A DNA stretch of 64,000 bases from Molossus alvarezi (GCA_037176705.1 CM073896.1:18426708-18490707), one strand, 5' to 3'. Shown: positions 1 to 12,400, counted from the first letter of the stretch. A program made the numbers and translations. The notes: a model not told the origin generated them from the letters alone.

Positions 1-640
1 TCACTATAGCAACAGCAATAAAAATAATGTGCTTTCGCAGAGGCTTAGACACATAATAGAAGATTCAATAATAGATCTACACAGGACTGCAGACTGATTT
101 TTTTACAAAGACGCAATAGCAACTCAATAGAAAAGGGATAGTTTTTGAATAGTTGACATTCATAAGTAAAAACATGAACTTCAACCTAAACTTTACACAT
201 TATACAAAAATTAACTAAAAATAGGCCATCGATCTAAATATAAAACAGAGGAAAACAGGAAAAATGTTTGAGACCTATGATTAGGCAAAAATATTTTAGA
301 TATGACACCAAAGGCACAATCCAGAAAAGAAATGTTGATCAATTGAGCGTCACCAAAATTAAAATGTTTGTTCGGCAAAAGGCCCCGTTAAAATGATAAA
401 AACCACAAGGCACAGACTGAGCCGAGGAGGGGATTGCAAACCATATCAGCAAAAATCAAAGTACTTGTATGCAAATTACACAGAAAACTCTCTAGCCTCT
501 GCAGTAACAAAGCAAAATATCCCATTAGAAAACTGGTAAAAGACTGAAACAGACATTTCACCGAAGAAGATATACGGATGGCAAAAAAAAAGTTCATTAA
601 AAGGTGTTCAATATCATTGATTTGTAATGAACAGAAGTAA
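1..640 (+). mobile_element. L1 fragment, 3' part of ORF2, degenerate
   Basis: Plus-strand text reads like the end of L1 ORF2 (aaaattaaaatgtttgttc..., then caccgaagaagatatac and caatatcattga), with many stops. It continues off the left edge. An ancient, dead copy. Confidence 0.7.
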
Positions 641-699
641 CTCTACACTAGGTAAAATAAACAAACACAAACCAATGCGTTCTTTACAAATTCCCTGGG

Positions 700-1065
700 A
701 CACTCTGCTGAAGCCCTGAGTTGCCAAGTGAGAAGACTTCTATGCTGTGAGGAAGTCCAAGCCACATGGAAAGGCTTCAGCTGACAGCCCCAGCTGAGGC
801 CCCCGCCAGTAGCTCACATCAATTGCCAGATGTGAAATAAGGAGACCTCCAGATGATTCCAGTCCTCGGCCACCGTCACCTCCATCCATCACACCTTCCC
901 AGCTGAGGGCTCCCTGCATCTTAAAGCAGATGGAAGTCTTTCCCCCCATACCTGGTCCAAATTCATAACCTGAGAATCCATGAGCATAATAAAATAGCTG
1001 TGTTAAGCTGCTAAATGTGGGAGTACCCATTACCCAGTAATAGTAACCAGAGCAAATGGGCATTC
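700..1065 (+). mobile_element. MLT1-type MaLR LTR fragment
   Basis: Contains the MLT1 hallmarks ggcttcagctgacagcccca, cagatgtgaaataagg and, near the end, gagcataataaaatagctg with its AATAAA. Confidence 0.65.
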
Positions 1066-1590
1066 TTTGTTCTCTCTGCAAAACGAACTGACTTCAAGTC
1101 AGTCAGTGTGCTTACCAGATATCTACTACCCAGTATAAAGTTCCTCCTCTCTGTTAGGTACCTTTCATTTCTTCCCATTCGGTGAGCTCTGTGCTTATGA
1201 AGAAGCATTATGTTCTTCCCAAACCTGTTTATGTCCGTTGTATGTATTATTATACTTACACAATTGAACTAAAGATTATATAAACCGATAAAATCTTGGT
1301 ATGAAAACAGAGTTGTTATTATTATAAAAACTAAGGTGAATGCTTTGGAAATAGTCGATAAAAGTACATTGATAAAAATTATTACAGTAGAATTAGATGT
1401 GGATGAGATAACTATAAGAAATTGTTGGGGGATTTTGAAAAGCCAAAAAGATTCTGCATTCAGATTGCTTTTAAATGTCTTTACGTTCTCATTTCTTTTT
1501 AAAGAAATAAAAACTATATATTGTAGTTGATGGTGTGATTTATGTAAGAAAGACAAGCTTCAGTTCCAATCAGTGGACCCCTACTTAAAA
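1066..1590. other. No gene or repeat recognised
   Basis: AT-rich unique-looking sequence. Short reading frames on both strands show no family resemblance. Confidence 0.5.
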
Positions 1591-2300
1591 GAAAGCATTT
1601 GGCCCTACATCAAAAGATTGGCAAAGGACTATACTTTTATATGTTTTAAGTTAAAATAAAATGTTTAATGCACCTACCCTTTGACCCAGTAAATTTACTC
1701 CTGGGTATAAACCGAAGAGAAATGAAAACATATGTCCACAAAAATCCTTAGGCAAAGATGTTCGTAGCAGCATTTGTCGTGATAACCCAGACTGGAAAAC
1801 CAAATGTCCATCAAGAGGAGAATGAATAAACAAATTGTGGGATATTCCTACATGAACTAATACTCAACAGCTAAAAGCAATGAATGCAACAACATGGGTG
1901 AATCTCACAGACATGACACTGAGTGAAAGAATCAAACATAAAAGAACTCGTACTGTATGATTTCATTTATATAAAATTCGATCACAGGCAAAACTAATCT
2001 ATAGTGACAGAACTCAGGAAATGTTCAATATCTTGATGGGATTATGGATCACACACTGTCTCCAGTTGTCAAAATTATACAGTGAAGATTAGTATATTTT
2101 AATGTATGTAAATTTAACCTAAAGAAAATGGAATTTAAAAACTTGAGTGGGAGATGGGGAGAAGATGAAGTTAGAGATAAAGCAAGAATTGCCCATGTTG
2201 ATTATTGTTGAATAGTGTGCTGAGGGTACATTACTCTATTCTGATTGCTTTGAGAATGTTTGGAATTTTCTATAATTTCTTAAGTTAAAATGTTTAAAGT
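1591..2300 (+). mobile_element. L1 3'-end fragment
   Basis: Carries the L1 3' motifs ctcctgggtataaacc, aaaacatatgtccacaaaaa and ccaaatgtccatcaa, diverged. Ends in an AT-rich 3' UTR. Confidence 0.75.
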
Positions 2301-2363
2301 ATGTGTTATCCTCAATTATTCCCAGACGTAACCAACCTTTTGTTGTTTTGTTTTTGTATGTGT

Positions 2364-2604
2364 GTGGGTTTTTTATTTTTTGCATTTATCTTCAGATAGA
2401 GCAGGAGGGAGAGAGGGAGGAAGAGAGAGGAGAAACATCAATGTGAGAGGGACACATCGAGTGGTTGCCACCCACAGCACACCACACCACACCACCCGGG
2501 CCGGGGACAAACTGCAATCGAGGTACGTGCGCTTAGAGGGAACCAAATCCGGGGCCTTTCTGGACCGAGGTCCCAGGCTCTAACCGCTGAGCCAAACTGG
2601 CCAA
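2364..2604 (-). mobile_element. Ves SINE, type A
   Basis: Reverse-complement Ves: T-rich tail at the left, the tRNA-like head (gctgagccaaactggccaa) at the right. No clear hairpin box at the tail. Confidence 0.85.
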
Positions 2605-2885
2605 CTTCTCTGATGAGCTGCCTGACTCCCTGCCCCGGCCAGGGGCCTCTGCCCCTCAGACTGGGGCGAGCCAGCTCCGGGGGCTGAGCCACAGCTCCGT
2701 GTGTGGTGGGCGCGTGGGCATTTTTAAAACCACAGCCAGGACTGGGGCTACTGCTCTCTGCCACGTAGTCAAACCCTTCAAAAATACATGCTTTGTTTTA
2801 TAATGGATTCATGTCTTGGAACCTCATTAAAATGTTAAGTGAAAGGCAATTTGATATAACAAGAAACAAAAAAACTATGAATTTT

Positions 2886-2995
2886 TATTATCAGACCAGA
2901 GCTAGGGTCAAATCCCAGGTCTGGCATTTTGAATCCAAGTAATTTATGACAATTTAATGTCCCTGAACTTCCTTGTCTTTATCTGTGACAGGAGG
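2886..2995 (+). mobile_element. MIR fragment
   Basis: Reads ggtcaaatcccaggtctggc ... cttgtctttatctgtgac, the MIR core and its following conserved part. Confidence 0.6.
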
Positions 2996-3097
2996 GGACC
3001 ATGCACAGATGGCTGTGTCTCTCCATATCTGCCACCCTTTCTCCCCGCAGGGACAGAGTCTGGCGATGCAGACGGTGTTGCAGAGGCCGGCCTCCCT

Positions 3098-3150
3098 CGC
3101 AGTGGCGTGGCCGCGTGGCCGCGTGGCCGCGTGGCTGCATGGCTGCGTGC
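3098..3150. repeat. Short GTGGCCGC tandem repeat
   Basis: Six or so 8-bp units of the form gtggccgc, with the last ones drifting to gtggctgc and atggctgc. Confidence 0.85.
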
Positions 3151-3825
3151 TGCCTCTGAGAAATAAAGGATGCGTCCTGGGAGAGAGACAAGGAATCATC
3201 CTTACAATGCACTGTCACACTCTTCATACCCTCCTCTTCCATCTTGCCGCCAGGGTGTGAGGCAGTGGTCAGAGGTCCAGCCACCAGGAATAGACTCAGC
3301 GGGCAGGAACCTGGCTGCTTTAAAACACCCTTCAGCTGCCATCCCTGCTCTGGTCCGCCTACCCACAGAGCTTTATGGGGAAAATAAATAAATGGCTTCC
3401 TTGTATACCCCCCGCCGCAGGTATAAGTTCACAAGTGAACTCAAACCTGACTAGTACAATACGTGCTCCATAGTGTGCTGTGATGAGTGGAAATGCATGT
3501 GTCCGGAACACCGATTAGGCCTCAAAAACAGTAAAAAAATATAATTGTTATCCCTACCTCCTCAGTCATAGTTAAGGTCCTGTTTGTTTTCTGTAACCCA
3601 CTCTGGGTCTAGCACTAACGGCCATGTAGTAGGCCTCCACCAGCACTAGTGGGATGAACTGACACTGCAGTTTTGACTAATGAAAGACACACTGATCCAA
3701 AAGGGGTCTCATGAAAAAGTATAATGGTTAATCATTTGAACAGGCGGGATTTAACATCATTCTAAAACCAAGAATTGATGGGTGAAAACAGTCGTATATT
3801 GAGACAGACACCCTCATAAAACAAA
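3151..3825. other. Unassigned; possible LTR debris at 3220-3460
   Basis: The part ending ggggaaaataaataaatgg ... ctgactagtacaata resembles the 3' end of a MaLR-type LTR, but the match is weak. The rest is not recognised. Confidence 0.35.
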
Positions 3826-4054
3826 GGTCAAAGTTTCTCAACATCGACACTACTGACGTTTGGGCCAGATAATCCCATGTTAGGCGCAGGGAAGGGCTGG
3901 GTGTTCCGAAGCCCCCGCCTACAGAGGCAGCAGTCACGCCCCCCCCGCCCCCCCCCCCCCCCCCGCCCCTGAGTTGGGATAACCAAAAATGTCTTCAGAC
4001 ATTACAAAATGTCCCCTCGGAGACAAAATCACACCCTCGGTTGAGAACCACTGC
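3826..4054 (-). mobile_element. MER5A-like hAT MITE
   Basis: Inverted ends gtttctcaacatcg (left) and cggttgagaaccactg (right), with the internal ttgggccagataat and aaaatgtcttcagacatt typical of MER5A. A poly-C run (about 3937-3966) sits inside. Confidence 0.85.
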
Positions 4055-4148
4055 TGAATATGGAGGTATAAAGGTATACAACTTTTCTAGACACAACTTG
4101 ATAACACGTGTTAGGAGCTCTACAAAAGTGTTTAGATATTTTCTTTTT

Positions 4149-4400
4149 TTTTTTTTAATCCTCACCCGAGGATATTTTTCCCTTTTTTTTTTTGTTCAGA
4201 TAGAGTGGGAGGGAGAGAGAGGAAGGGAGAGAGAGACAGAAACATCGATGTGAAGGGACACATCGAGTGGCTGCCACCCACACGACCAACTAGGGCCAGG
4301 GACAAACTGCAACCGAAGCACGCGCCCTTAGCGGGAACCGAACCCGGGTCTCTCCGGACCGCAGGCCGACGCTCTAACCGCTGAGCCAAACTGGCCAGGG
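4149..4400 (-). mobile_element. Ves SINE, type A
   Basis: Full-length reverse copy. The tail box atcctcacccgaggat at the left can form the 5-bp hairpin; head gagccaaactggccagggc at the right. Confidence 0.95.
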
Positions 4401-4429
4401 CGTGTTTAGATATTTTCATCCAGAAATCC

Positions 4430-5525
4430 TATTTCAAGGAAAAATATCCAAAATATAAAGATGCACATACTTCAATAAAAAATGACAACCTCCTTTAAAA
4501 ATAGGCAAATGATCCGAGTATTCATTTCTTCAAAGATGGTAGAAAAATGGCCAACAAGCACCTGAAAAGATGCTCCACATCATGGAAGTCGAAACCTCAG
4601 TGAGATGTCACCTCACATCCATGAGGATGGCTATGATCAAAAAGACCAATAGCCCTGGCCGGTTTGGCTCAGCGGCTAGAGCAACGGCCCGTGGACAAAT
4701 GAGTCTCAGGTTCGATTCCGGTCAAGGGCACCTACTTTGGTTGCAGTTTGTCCCCGGCCCTGGTTGGGGTCATGCGAGAGGCAACCAGTCGATGTGTTTC
4801 TCTCACATGGATGTTTCTCTCCCACCTTTCTACCCCCACCTCTATCTGAAGATAAATACAAAAATAACCCCAGGTGAGAAAAAAAAAAAAAAAAAAGACC
4901 GATAAAAACAGGTGTTGGTGAGAATGTGCAGAAACTGGAGCCCTCGTACACTGCTGTGGGTAATGTAACAATGGTACAGACACTTTGTAAACCAGCTTGG
5001 CAGTTCCTCAGAAGAGTAGACATAGAGTGACCATACAACCAAACAGTGCCACTCCTAGGCATATACCCAAGAGAGGTGAAAACATATATGCACACAAAAC
5101 TTGTACACGAATGTTCATAGCAGCATTATTTGTGATAGCCAAAGAATGGACACAACCTAAATGTCCATCAACAAATGGCCTGATAAACGTGGCCTATCCA
5201 TGCAATAAAATATTATTCAGCCTGAAAACATTATGCTAAGTGAAAGAAGCCAATTACAAAAATCCACATATTATATGATTCCAGTTATCTTAAATGTCCA
5301 GCATAGGCAAACGCATAGAGACATAAAGCTCGGGGCGGGGAATGTAGAATGGGGAGTAACTGCCAATGAGGATGAGGTTCCTGTGGGGGGTGATGAAATG
5401 TTCTAAAATTGGTTGTGGCAACGTTTGTACAACTGCGTAAATATAATAAAAATAATTGAAATGTACACTTGAAGTGAGTAAATTGTATAGTACATGAATT
5501 ACTAAAACCGTTATAAAAATACTCA
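4430..5525 (+). mobile_element. L1 3' end, split by a Ves insertion
   Basis: Reads through L1 ORF2 end into 3' UTR: aaatggccaacaagcacctg, gatggctatgatcaaaaaga, ggcagttcctcagaagagt, ttcatagcagcattatttgt, tgtccagcataggcaaacg. A Ves copy interrupts it at 4652-4897, with the L1 text aaaaagaccaata repeated on the far side. Confidence 0.9.
4652..4897 (+). mobile_element. Ves SINE, type A, inserted in L1
   Basis: Head agccctggccggtttggctc, tail accccaggtgag before an A-run. The target-site duplication aaaaagacc(a/g)ata flanks it on both sides. Confidence 0.95.
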
Positions 5526-5730
5526 AGCCCTGCCGGTGTGGTTCAGTTAGCTGAGCATCGTCCTGTGCACTGAAAGACCACTGGTTCGATTCCCGGTCAG
5601 GGTGCATACAATTGGCAAGTAATTGATGTTTCTCTCTCACATCGATGTATGTGTCTCTCTCTCTTTCTCCCACTTCCTTCCTCTCTCTAAAACCAATCAA
5701 TCAATCAATATATATATATATATATTTAAA
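5526..5730 (+). mobile_element. Ves SINE, type B
   Basis: Head gccctgccggtgtggttcag, end cctctctctaaaaccaatca then an AT microsatellite. Lacks the type A tail box. Confidence 0.9.
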
Positions 5731-5734
5731 AACA

Positions 5735-6125
5735 CTCAAAACAAAAATAAAATTATGCACATGCAAGGATGTAGATTGTTATATGTTGTTACTTATAAGA
5801 TTTTAAAAATCAAGAAATATCTAAATGCAAAGCAAAAAGGATGGTAAAATAGATTACGTTCAGTCATTTGAATAAAGTAACCATTGTAATCATCTTTTGA
5901 ATACTTATTAACACAAGGATATTTCATGCTGTAGTATTAAGGAAAAACACAAAATATGAAATCTGCACTTACACACACACTCACACACAGAAAATTTATA
6001 AAAGAAAATTTGCAATCAGGGAAGAATGGTTAATATAAGGTGGTGGGATAAATGATTATTTTTATTTTCTTCTCTTCCTTCTATAGTTATCATATTTCTT
6101 CATATATGTTTATAATCAATATTAT
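5735..6125 (+). mobile_element. Old L1 3' UTR fragment
   Basis: AT-rich L1 3' UTR style text (tgcacatgcaaggatg ... ggtggtgggataaatgatta ... ttcttctcttccttctatag). Assigned by style; the subfamily is uncertain. Confidence 0.5.
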
Positions 6126-6432
6126 TATTTTTTTAAGATTGAGAAAGAAAGTTTATTTTCAAAACCTACTTGAAATGTATAGACTATAAGAGTTGAATAG
6201 AAAAGTATAGACCATGTAGTCAAACTTTTTCATTTTACGGATAAAGTAACAAAAGTCCAAAAAGGCTAAGTGCCCTGGCCCATTGTCAGCCATCTGGTCC
6301 AAGTATGTGAAACTCAAACAATTCCATTCCTCTCTCACTTCCTTTTCTTTCTTTCTTGATGACCCACCTACGCACACTCAAAAGTAACTAAAAAAAAAAA
6401 AAAATTGAGGGATGGACCTTGAGGACGTTATG

Positions 6433-6494
6433 GAAGGAAGGAAGGAAGGAAGGAAGGAAGGAAGGAAGGAAGGAAGGAAGGAAGGAAGGAAGGA

Positions 6495-6550
<56 letters not shown>

Positions 6551-6552
6551 AA
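6433..6552. repeat. Compound (GGAA)n(GAAA)n microsatellite
   Basis: About 15 GGAA units run straight into about 14 GAAA units, 120 bp without interruption, next to an L1 3' end. Confidence 0.98.
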
Positions 6553-6915
6553 CCATATGACCTCACCTATATGTGGACTCTAAAAACAACAATGCAGAGA
6601 ACAGATTGGTTGTTGCCAGAGGGGGGCAGTGTTGAGAGAAATGGGTGATTGTAGTCAAAAGGTACAAACATCCAGTATAAAAGAAATAAGTCCTGGGGAT
6701 ATGTATGGCAATGGTAAGTGTAGCTAATAATACTTTATTGTATATTTGAAAGTTGCCAAGAGTAGATCTTAAAAGTTTTCATCACAAGAACAAAAAATTG
6801 TAACCATGTGTGGTGATGGATGTTATCTAGACTTGTGATTATCTTGCAAGATATACTTACATTGAATCTTTATGTTATACACCTGAAACTAATATAACAT
6901 CATATGTCAATTATA
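6553..6915 (+). mobile_element. L1 3' UTR end
   Basis: Reads gattggttgttgccagaggg ... gttatacacctgaaactaat ... atgtcaattatatctcaatt and a T/A-rich tail, the laurasiatherian-type L1 3' terminus. Confidence 0.85.
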
Positions 6916-6919
6916 TCTC

Positions 6920-7755
6920 AATTTTTTTTTTAAGAACTAGATTTTTTTTGAGGGATTTCTTTCCCCAAATTGTATTCTGTATTCTAAATATCCTGCAAGA
7001 TTAGGAAGAATCAACAATTTCTCTCCCAGACCATTAGAGGGCACTAGCAAGTCAAGCCAGGCTGAGCACTAAGCACAGTGGATAAACTACAGTGAGAATA
7101 ACCATCTTTTTTTGGCATCAGAAGCAAACAAAGATGATTAAAATCATGCTGACCCTTGGATGACTGTCTTCAGTTTTTATCTGGCCAGTGTTGGCTAAAG
7201 GAGTCTTTGTGAAATGGGGCATTCTGGTTCCCATCCCATAAGAAGAAGAAATGAATGACATATCAGGAAACAACCCCAGTAACAGTTCCCAACTGTCTTC
7301 AGAGCAGCAGCCCATAATCACCTTATTTCCCTGCTCCAAGTGTTGTCAGAGGGATCCTCTGGCCTTTGGCATGCTGGGGGGCAGCACGGATGGAAGGCTG
7401 GAAGAACACAGAGTGAATGCTTCTATCAAAATGACTAGCTGCCGATGCTGTTCCTTGGGGTCCTCCCCCAAACAAAAGGAGAGAATCAAGCAAGAAACAA
7501 GACCCTGACACTCCTCAGTGGAAACAAAAGCTCAGTGAAATTTGGCAAGCCTCCCTGTTCTGAAATGATTCCCAGACGATCGTAAATTGGGAAAGCGGTC
7601 AGTGTTGAGTGGAGACACGTGGGCCTGGATGCAAAGCCCAATTCCTCACCTCTCTTCATGTCATGTGAAAGTAAAAAATACAGAGTTGGGGGGAATAGGG
7701 TTCACCCATTTCCATTAAGTCCAGTTAAAGAGCCTTATCCCAGACAGGTAAGGCT
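6920..7755. other. No gene or repeat recognised
   Basis: Mixed-composition single-copy-looking DNA. No long frame, splice pattern or repeat consensus recognised. Confidence 0.45.
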
Positions 7756-7985
7756 CTACTGTAGTGTTTAGTCTACGTATGCTGGATAATGACCCATGTT
7801 CAAATCCCAGCTCTGCCTCTCACTGGTCAAGTGAACCCATGCAAGTTACTCAGTTTTTCTGTGCCTCGGTTTCCTCATCTGTAAATGCAGGTAATATGAA
7901 TAACAGTTCCCACTTCCTAAGTTGTTATGAGGATTTACATAGTCTCTGACACATTATTAGTGCTCAACAAATGTTAGCTATCATC
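7756..7985 (+). mobile_element. MIR, near full length
   Basis: Contains caaatcccagctctgcctct, gcaagttactcagtttttct, gtgcctcggtttcctcatct and tgctcaacaaatgtta, in MIR order. Confidence 0.9.
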
Positions 7986-8320
7986 TAGTGCTAGTGGTGA
8001 TGGGTATAAAAATGTTAAAATACAGAGCTTTTCTACCCTTGTTTCATAAGCCAACCCAACATCTTGGGGCCTTTATTTTAAGGAAATTCTCTCTTAATTT
8101 AAAGATCCCCAAAAAGCTTGTAGACAATGAATCACTCAAATCAACCCAGGATTGATACATTGCTAAAACTCCTATATCACAAAAAACTAAAAATTATTTC
8201 TAAAATCTGCCCCAGGCTGTATACGCAAAGTATATATTTTTTCTCACTTAAGCTGCTAATTATGGAAGTTCTTCCCCAAACGCAAATTTACCAGGGTTTG
8301 ATGTGAAGGGTTAGAAACAC
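7986..8320. other. No gene or repeat recognised
   Basis: AT-rich DNA ending at the insertion site shared by two Ves copies. Confidence 0.45.
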
Positions 8321-8330
8321 AATGTCTACA

Positions 8331-8546
8331 CTTTTTTTTTTCTTTATTGATTTTAGAAAGACAGGAAGGGAGAAGGAGAGAGAGGCAGGAACATCGATGT
8401 GAGAGAGAACATCGATTGGCTGCCTCCTGCATGACCCCCACTGGGGATCAGGCCCACAACCTGGGCATGTGCCCTGACCAGGAATCAAACCAGTGACCTC
8501 TTGGTACATGAGTCGACACTCAACCACTGAGCCACACCGTCCAGGC
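8331..8546 (-). mobile_element. Ves SINE, type B (first of a serial pair)
   Basis: Reverse copy: tail ttctttattgattttag, body ggcccacaacctgggcatgt, head gccacaccgtccaggc. Flanked by aatgtctacactttt (8321) and aatgtttacactttt (8547). Confidence 0.95.
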
Positions 8547-8556
8547 AATGTTTACA

Positions 8557-8805
8557 CTTTTTTTTTTTTTTTTATCCTCACCCGAGGACATTTTTTTGCA
8601 TGTATCTTCAGATAGAGCGGGAGGGAAGAGAGAGAAAGAAACATTGACATGAGAGAGACACATCGACTGGTCGCCACCCACACAACCCTAAACGGAGCCA
8701 GGGACAAATTGCAACCGAGACACGTGCCCTTAGCGGGAACCGAATCAGGGACTCTCTGGTCCACAGACGGACGCTCTGACTGCTGAGCCAAACCAGCCAG
8801 GGTGC
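8557..8805 (-). mobile_element. Ves SINE, type A (second of a serial pair)
   Basis: Reverse copy with tail box atcctcacccgaggaca and head gagccaaaccagccagggtg. It uses the same duplicated target as its neighbour (aatgtctacactttt again at 8806-8820). Confidence 0.95.
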
Positions 8806-8997
8806 AATGTCTACACTTTTATAAGTTGCTCCATCAATAGTTGAAATGCCAATTCCCCATAATTAATATATGCTAGGACAAACACTTATAGTAAGATTAA
8901 TTGGTGCGGCTCAATGTATTTTCCAAAGATGGTTACAATCTTTCCTATTACACAGAAGGCAAAGGAGGACCAGAGTGTTCTTGCTGTTTCACGTCAT

Positions 8998-9003
8998 TTT
9001 ATT
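8998..9003 (-). terminator. Candidate HSD17B3 polyadenylation signal
   Basis: AATAAA on the minus strand, about 310 nt past the stop. It is the nearest canonical hexamer I see and would give a 3' UTR of roughly 330 nt. No clear GU-rich downstream element is visible. Confidence 0.45.
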
Positions 9004-9313
9004 TCAAAATAATAAATGTGCCAAAGTGACATCTTTTGGGGAACCCTGTCCTGAGTCCCATCACTGGTCTCACAAAAATAAGCTAAACTAGGTTTTGCTG
9101 GCATGAGTAAACGGAATTTTCTAGGCTGGTCTCCATTTGTCCTGGATTTTAACATGAGCAAAATGGCACAAGAGTTGTATTCTAGATACTACATCTGTGA
9201 CATGCCCTCCAGCTGCATGGGCTGGTGGGTGATGGGCTGTTCCTTGGGCCTCTGCAGCCAGTGCAGAACTCGGTGCAGCCAACAGTGCTGGCCGGCCCGC
9301 CCGCCCGCCCAGA

Positions 9314-9424
9314 CTACCCGATGCTGGCGTTCCGCTTGAGGTAGTTGGTGTAATGAGTCAGGAGCAGCTTCTTGAACGCGCTGCTGTAGAAAGCCCACGA
9401 GGGGACCAGGCCCAGCAAGCTTGC
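9314..9424 (-). CDS. HSD17B3: HSD17B3 exon 11 (residues 275-310 and stop)
   Basis: A terminal coding exon of 111 nt, from [19 protein letters not shown] to NASIG and TAG. Pro282 is retained. Acceptor CTCCAAG|GCAAGC. A short (GGGC)n-like run follows the stop on the minus strand (9296-9310). Confidence 0.96.
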   Translation of the reverse strand, partial: ASLLGLVPSWAFYSSAFKKLLLTHYTNYLKRNASIG

Positions 9425-12400
9425 CTTGGAGAAACAAAAACATGAGTGTTCAGGTGAAAAGAAGAACAAGGAAGTTACAACTAAAACATCTCAGTTTCTA
9501 TTGATCATTTTTGAAAGAGATTTTTCTGCCTATTGAAGTTATGTTGCAAAATCTTTTAGTACAGTCATGTGTCACTTAACAAGGAGGATTCATTCTAAGA
9601 AATCATTAGATGATTTCCTCAAGGTGCAAACATCCTAGAGTGCACTTACACAAACCTGGAAGGTACGCCTATGACACACCCAGGCCACGCCTATGACACA
9701 CCCAGGCTACGCCTATGACACACCCAGAAGCCTGCAAACCTGTACAGCAGTTCCTGCACCGAATCCTGCAGGATGGAATAACACAATGGTAAGTGCTTGT
9801 GCATCTAATCATAGAAAAAGTACATTTAAAAATTTTAAATATGGCCCTGGCCGGTTTGGCTCAGCCGTTGGAGCATCGGCCTACGGACCAGAGAGTCCAG
9901 GGTTCGGTTCCTGCTAGGGGCACGTACCAAAAAAATAATAATAATAATTAAATATGGTTACAATATGGTATAAAAGATTAAAAAACGGTACACCAGTATA
10001 GGGCATTTACCATGAGTGGAGCTCGAAAGACGAGAGTTGCTCTGGGTGAGTCAGTGAGCGATGAGTGGATTAGAAGGCCTAGGGCAATACTGGGCATGAC
10101 TATGACTTTATAAACACTCTACTTAAGCCACACTAGATTCATTTTTAAATTTTTCACTCTTTTTTTTTTTTTAATCCTCACCTGAGGACAATTTTAATTT
10201 TTTGTTCAGATAGAGTAGGAGGGAGGGAGAGGGGGAGAGAGAGAGAGAGAGAGAAACATCGACATGAAAGGGTCACATCGAGTGGCTGCCACCTGCACGA
10301 CCCAACCAGGGCCGGGGACAAACTGCAACCGAGGTACGTGCCCTTAGCGGGAACCGACCCCGGGTCTCTCTGGACCCCAGGCCGACGCTCTAACCGCTGA
10401 GCCAATCCGGCCAGGGCAATTTTTCATTCTTTAGTCATGAATTAATCTTAGCTCACTGTAACAGTTTTACTTTATAAAAATTTCAATTGCAATTATTTTG
10501 TAACAACACAGCTTAAAACACAAGCATATTTTATAACTGTACCAAAAGAGTTTCTTTCTTTATATCCTTATTCTGTAAGCTTTTTTCTATTTTAAAATTT
10601 AATTTAAATTTTTTTTTAACTTTTTAGATTTTTTTTTGTTAAAAACTCTGATACAAACACGCACATTAGCCTAGGCCTACACAGGGCCAGGGTCGTCAAC
10701 ACCACTGCCTGCCACCTGCACACCTCGTCCCATGGAAGGTCTTCAGGGGCAGTGACACATGCTGTTGTCATCTCCTGTGAAAGCAACGCCTTCCTCCGGA
10801 ACACCCCCTGGAGGACGTGCCCGGGGCTTTCTGAGGAGGTGCTACTCTTTTTGGAAATATGTCGATGGCGACCTGTTGCATTTGTTTTTTGTTTTGTTTT
10901 TCATCAGACATTTGCTTATAAGCAGATAATGCAACATGAACATTCCTCTCTAAAAATGAAAACCTTTTGGTGTTTTTTTAAATTAATGGAAAGCTATCTA
11001 AGGAGCTGGTCGAGGTCTGCAAAACGTCTGCTAGACCCTTCCCTGTGAATTTTCTGGGAGGTTCTTTTCCTTCTCCTGCAGTTTCCTTTCCTCTTGTCTC
11101 TTCTGGGGTCGCCCCAGTTGCAACAACTCCTCGTCCATCAGTTCCCCAGGGCGCTCCGGCGAGCTCCTTGTTGCCATCCCGACCACGGCCTTGTTGGGGT
11201 TGCAACCTCCTCATTCTTGCCAAATCCTTTGAAGTCATGGACAAAACTCTTGAATGTCTTCTTCCAGGTGCCATTCATACACTCCTTGGTGACATCACTC
11301 CAAGCCCAAGCAAGGTTTTGGATGCAGTCATAGGTGTAATTTTTCCAAAACTGCGTCAGGGTCTTTGTTAAGCAACAGCCTGGGCAAAGGCCCTCCTCGG
11401 GTAGCAGGCTTTAGAAGCTGCCATTGCTCTTTGATCCAATGGTTGAATCAAAGAGGGTGTTTGCGGGGAGAAACACCACTTTGATGTTGGGATGAAGATC
11501 ACCAGTAAAAGGAGGCCGCCACGCCAGGACTCGCAGACTCACACTCACGTCCACCTTAGGTGGAATTGCTTTAAAAGAACCCAGAGCTGGCAATAAACCA
11601 GTGTCAGAGCCAGTGCGGCCTTTTCTGTCAGCATCACAGACTTCCTGCTTGGGCCGTGAGCATCGTGGTTCTGAGAGGCAGAGGCTCCTGTGTCTGGTCT
11701 TCCATCCAGATCATTGGAAGTTTCTCCATGTCTGATACAGGCCCTTCTCAAAGTGTTGTCTTGTTGCCGTCAATAAATCAGGTCCTCTGGCCCCTGCCGG
11801 TTTGGCTCCGTGGTTAGAGCATCGGCCCGTGGACCAGAGAGTCCTGGGTTCAGTTCCCACTAAGGGCACGTACCTTGGTTGCCATTTGTCCCCGGCCAGG
11901 GTTGGGGTCGTGTGGGTGGCAACTAGTCAATGTGTCTCTCTCATTGATGTTTCTCTCTCTCTCTCATTGATGTTTCTCTCTCTCTTCCTCCCTCTCTCCC
12001 TCCCACTCTATCTGAAGATAAATGCAAAAAATGTCCTCGGGTGAGGATAAAAAAAAAAATCCGGTCCTCTGGCAGCTCCCATCACTTTGCTTTTGTTCTT
12101 GACCGTAGCTGTCGCAGAATGAGACATGTCTGAGTGGCAAGCAATGGCCATCACTGACTCTCCACCGTCACAGTCCTTCATCACTGCCCGTTCCATTTCC
12201 AGGCCAGACAACGTGGTCTCTTACTGGCAACATCAACAGTGGGCTTTGTATGCTTACGGGCCACAGTGAGCAAAACAACACAAGGGCCAATCGAGCACAA
12301 GAGAAAATGATGCACTCAAGAGACAAGCTGTAGGAGGCTGCTGCCATGGCAACATGGCCTACTGTTTTACAGCAGACTGTTCATAAGTAGAAAGAGTACA

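Noticed and set aside
740..1081. 113-codon minus frame as a small gene
   Set aside because: It is antisense reading of an MLT1 LTR fragment.
4652..4897. tRNA gene candidates at Ves heads
   Set aside because: The heads look like tRNA (A and B box-like text) but are all attached to SINE bodies or A-tails with target duplications; none is a free tRNA gene.
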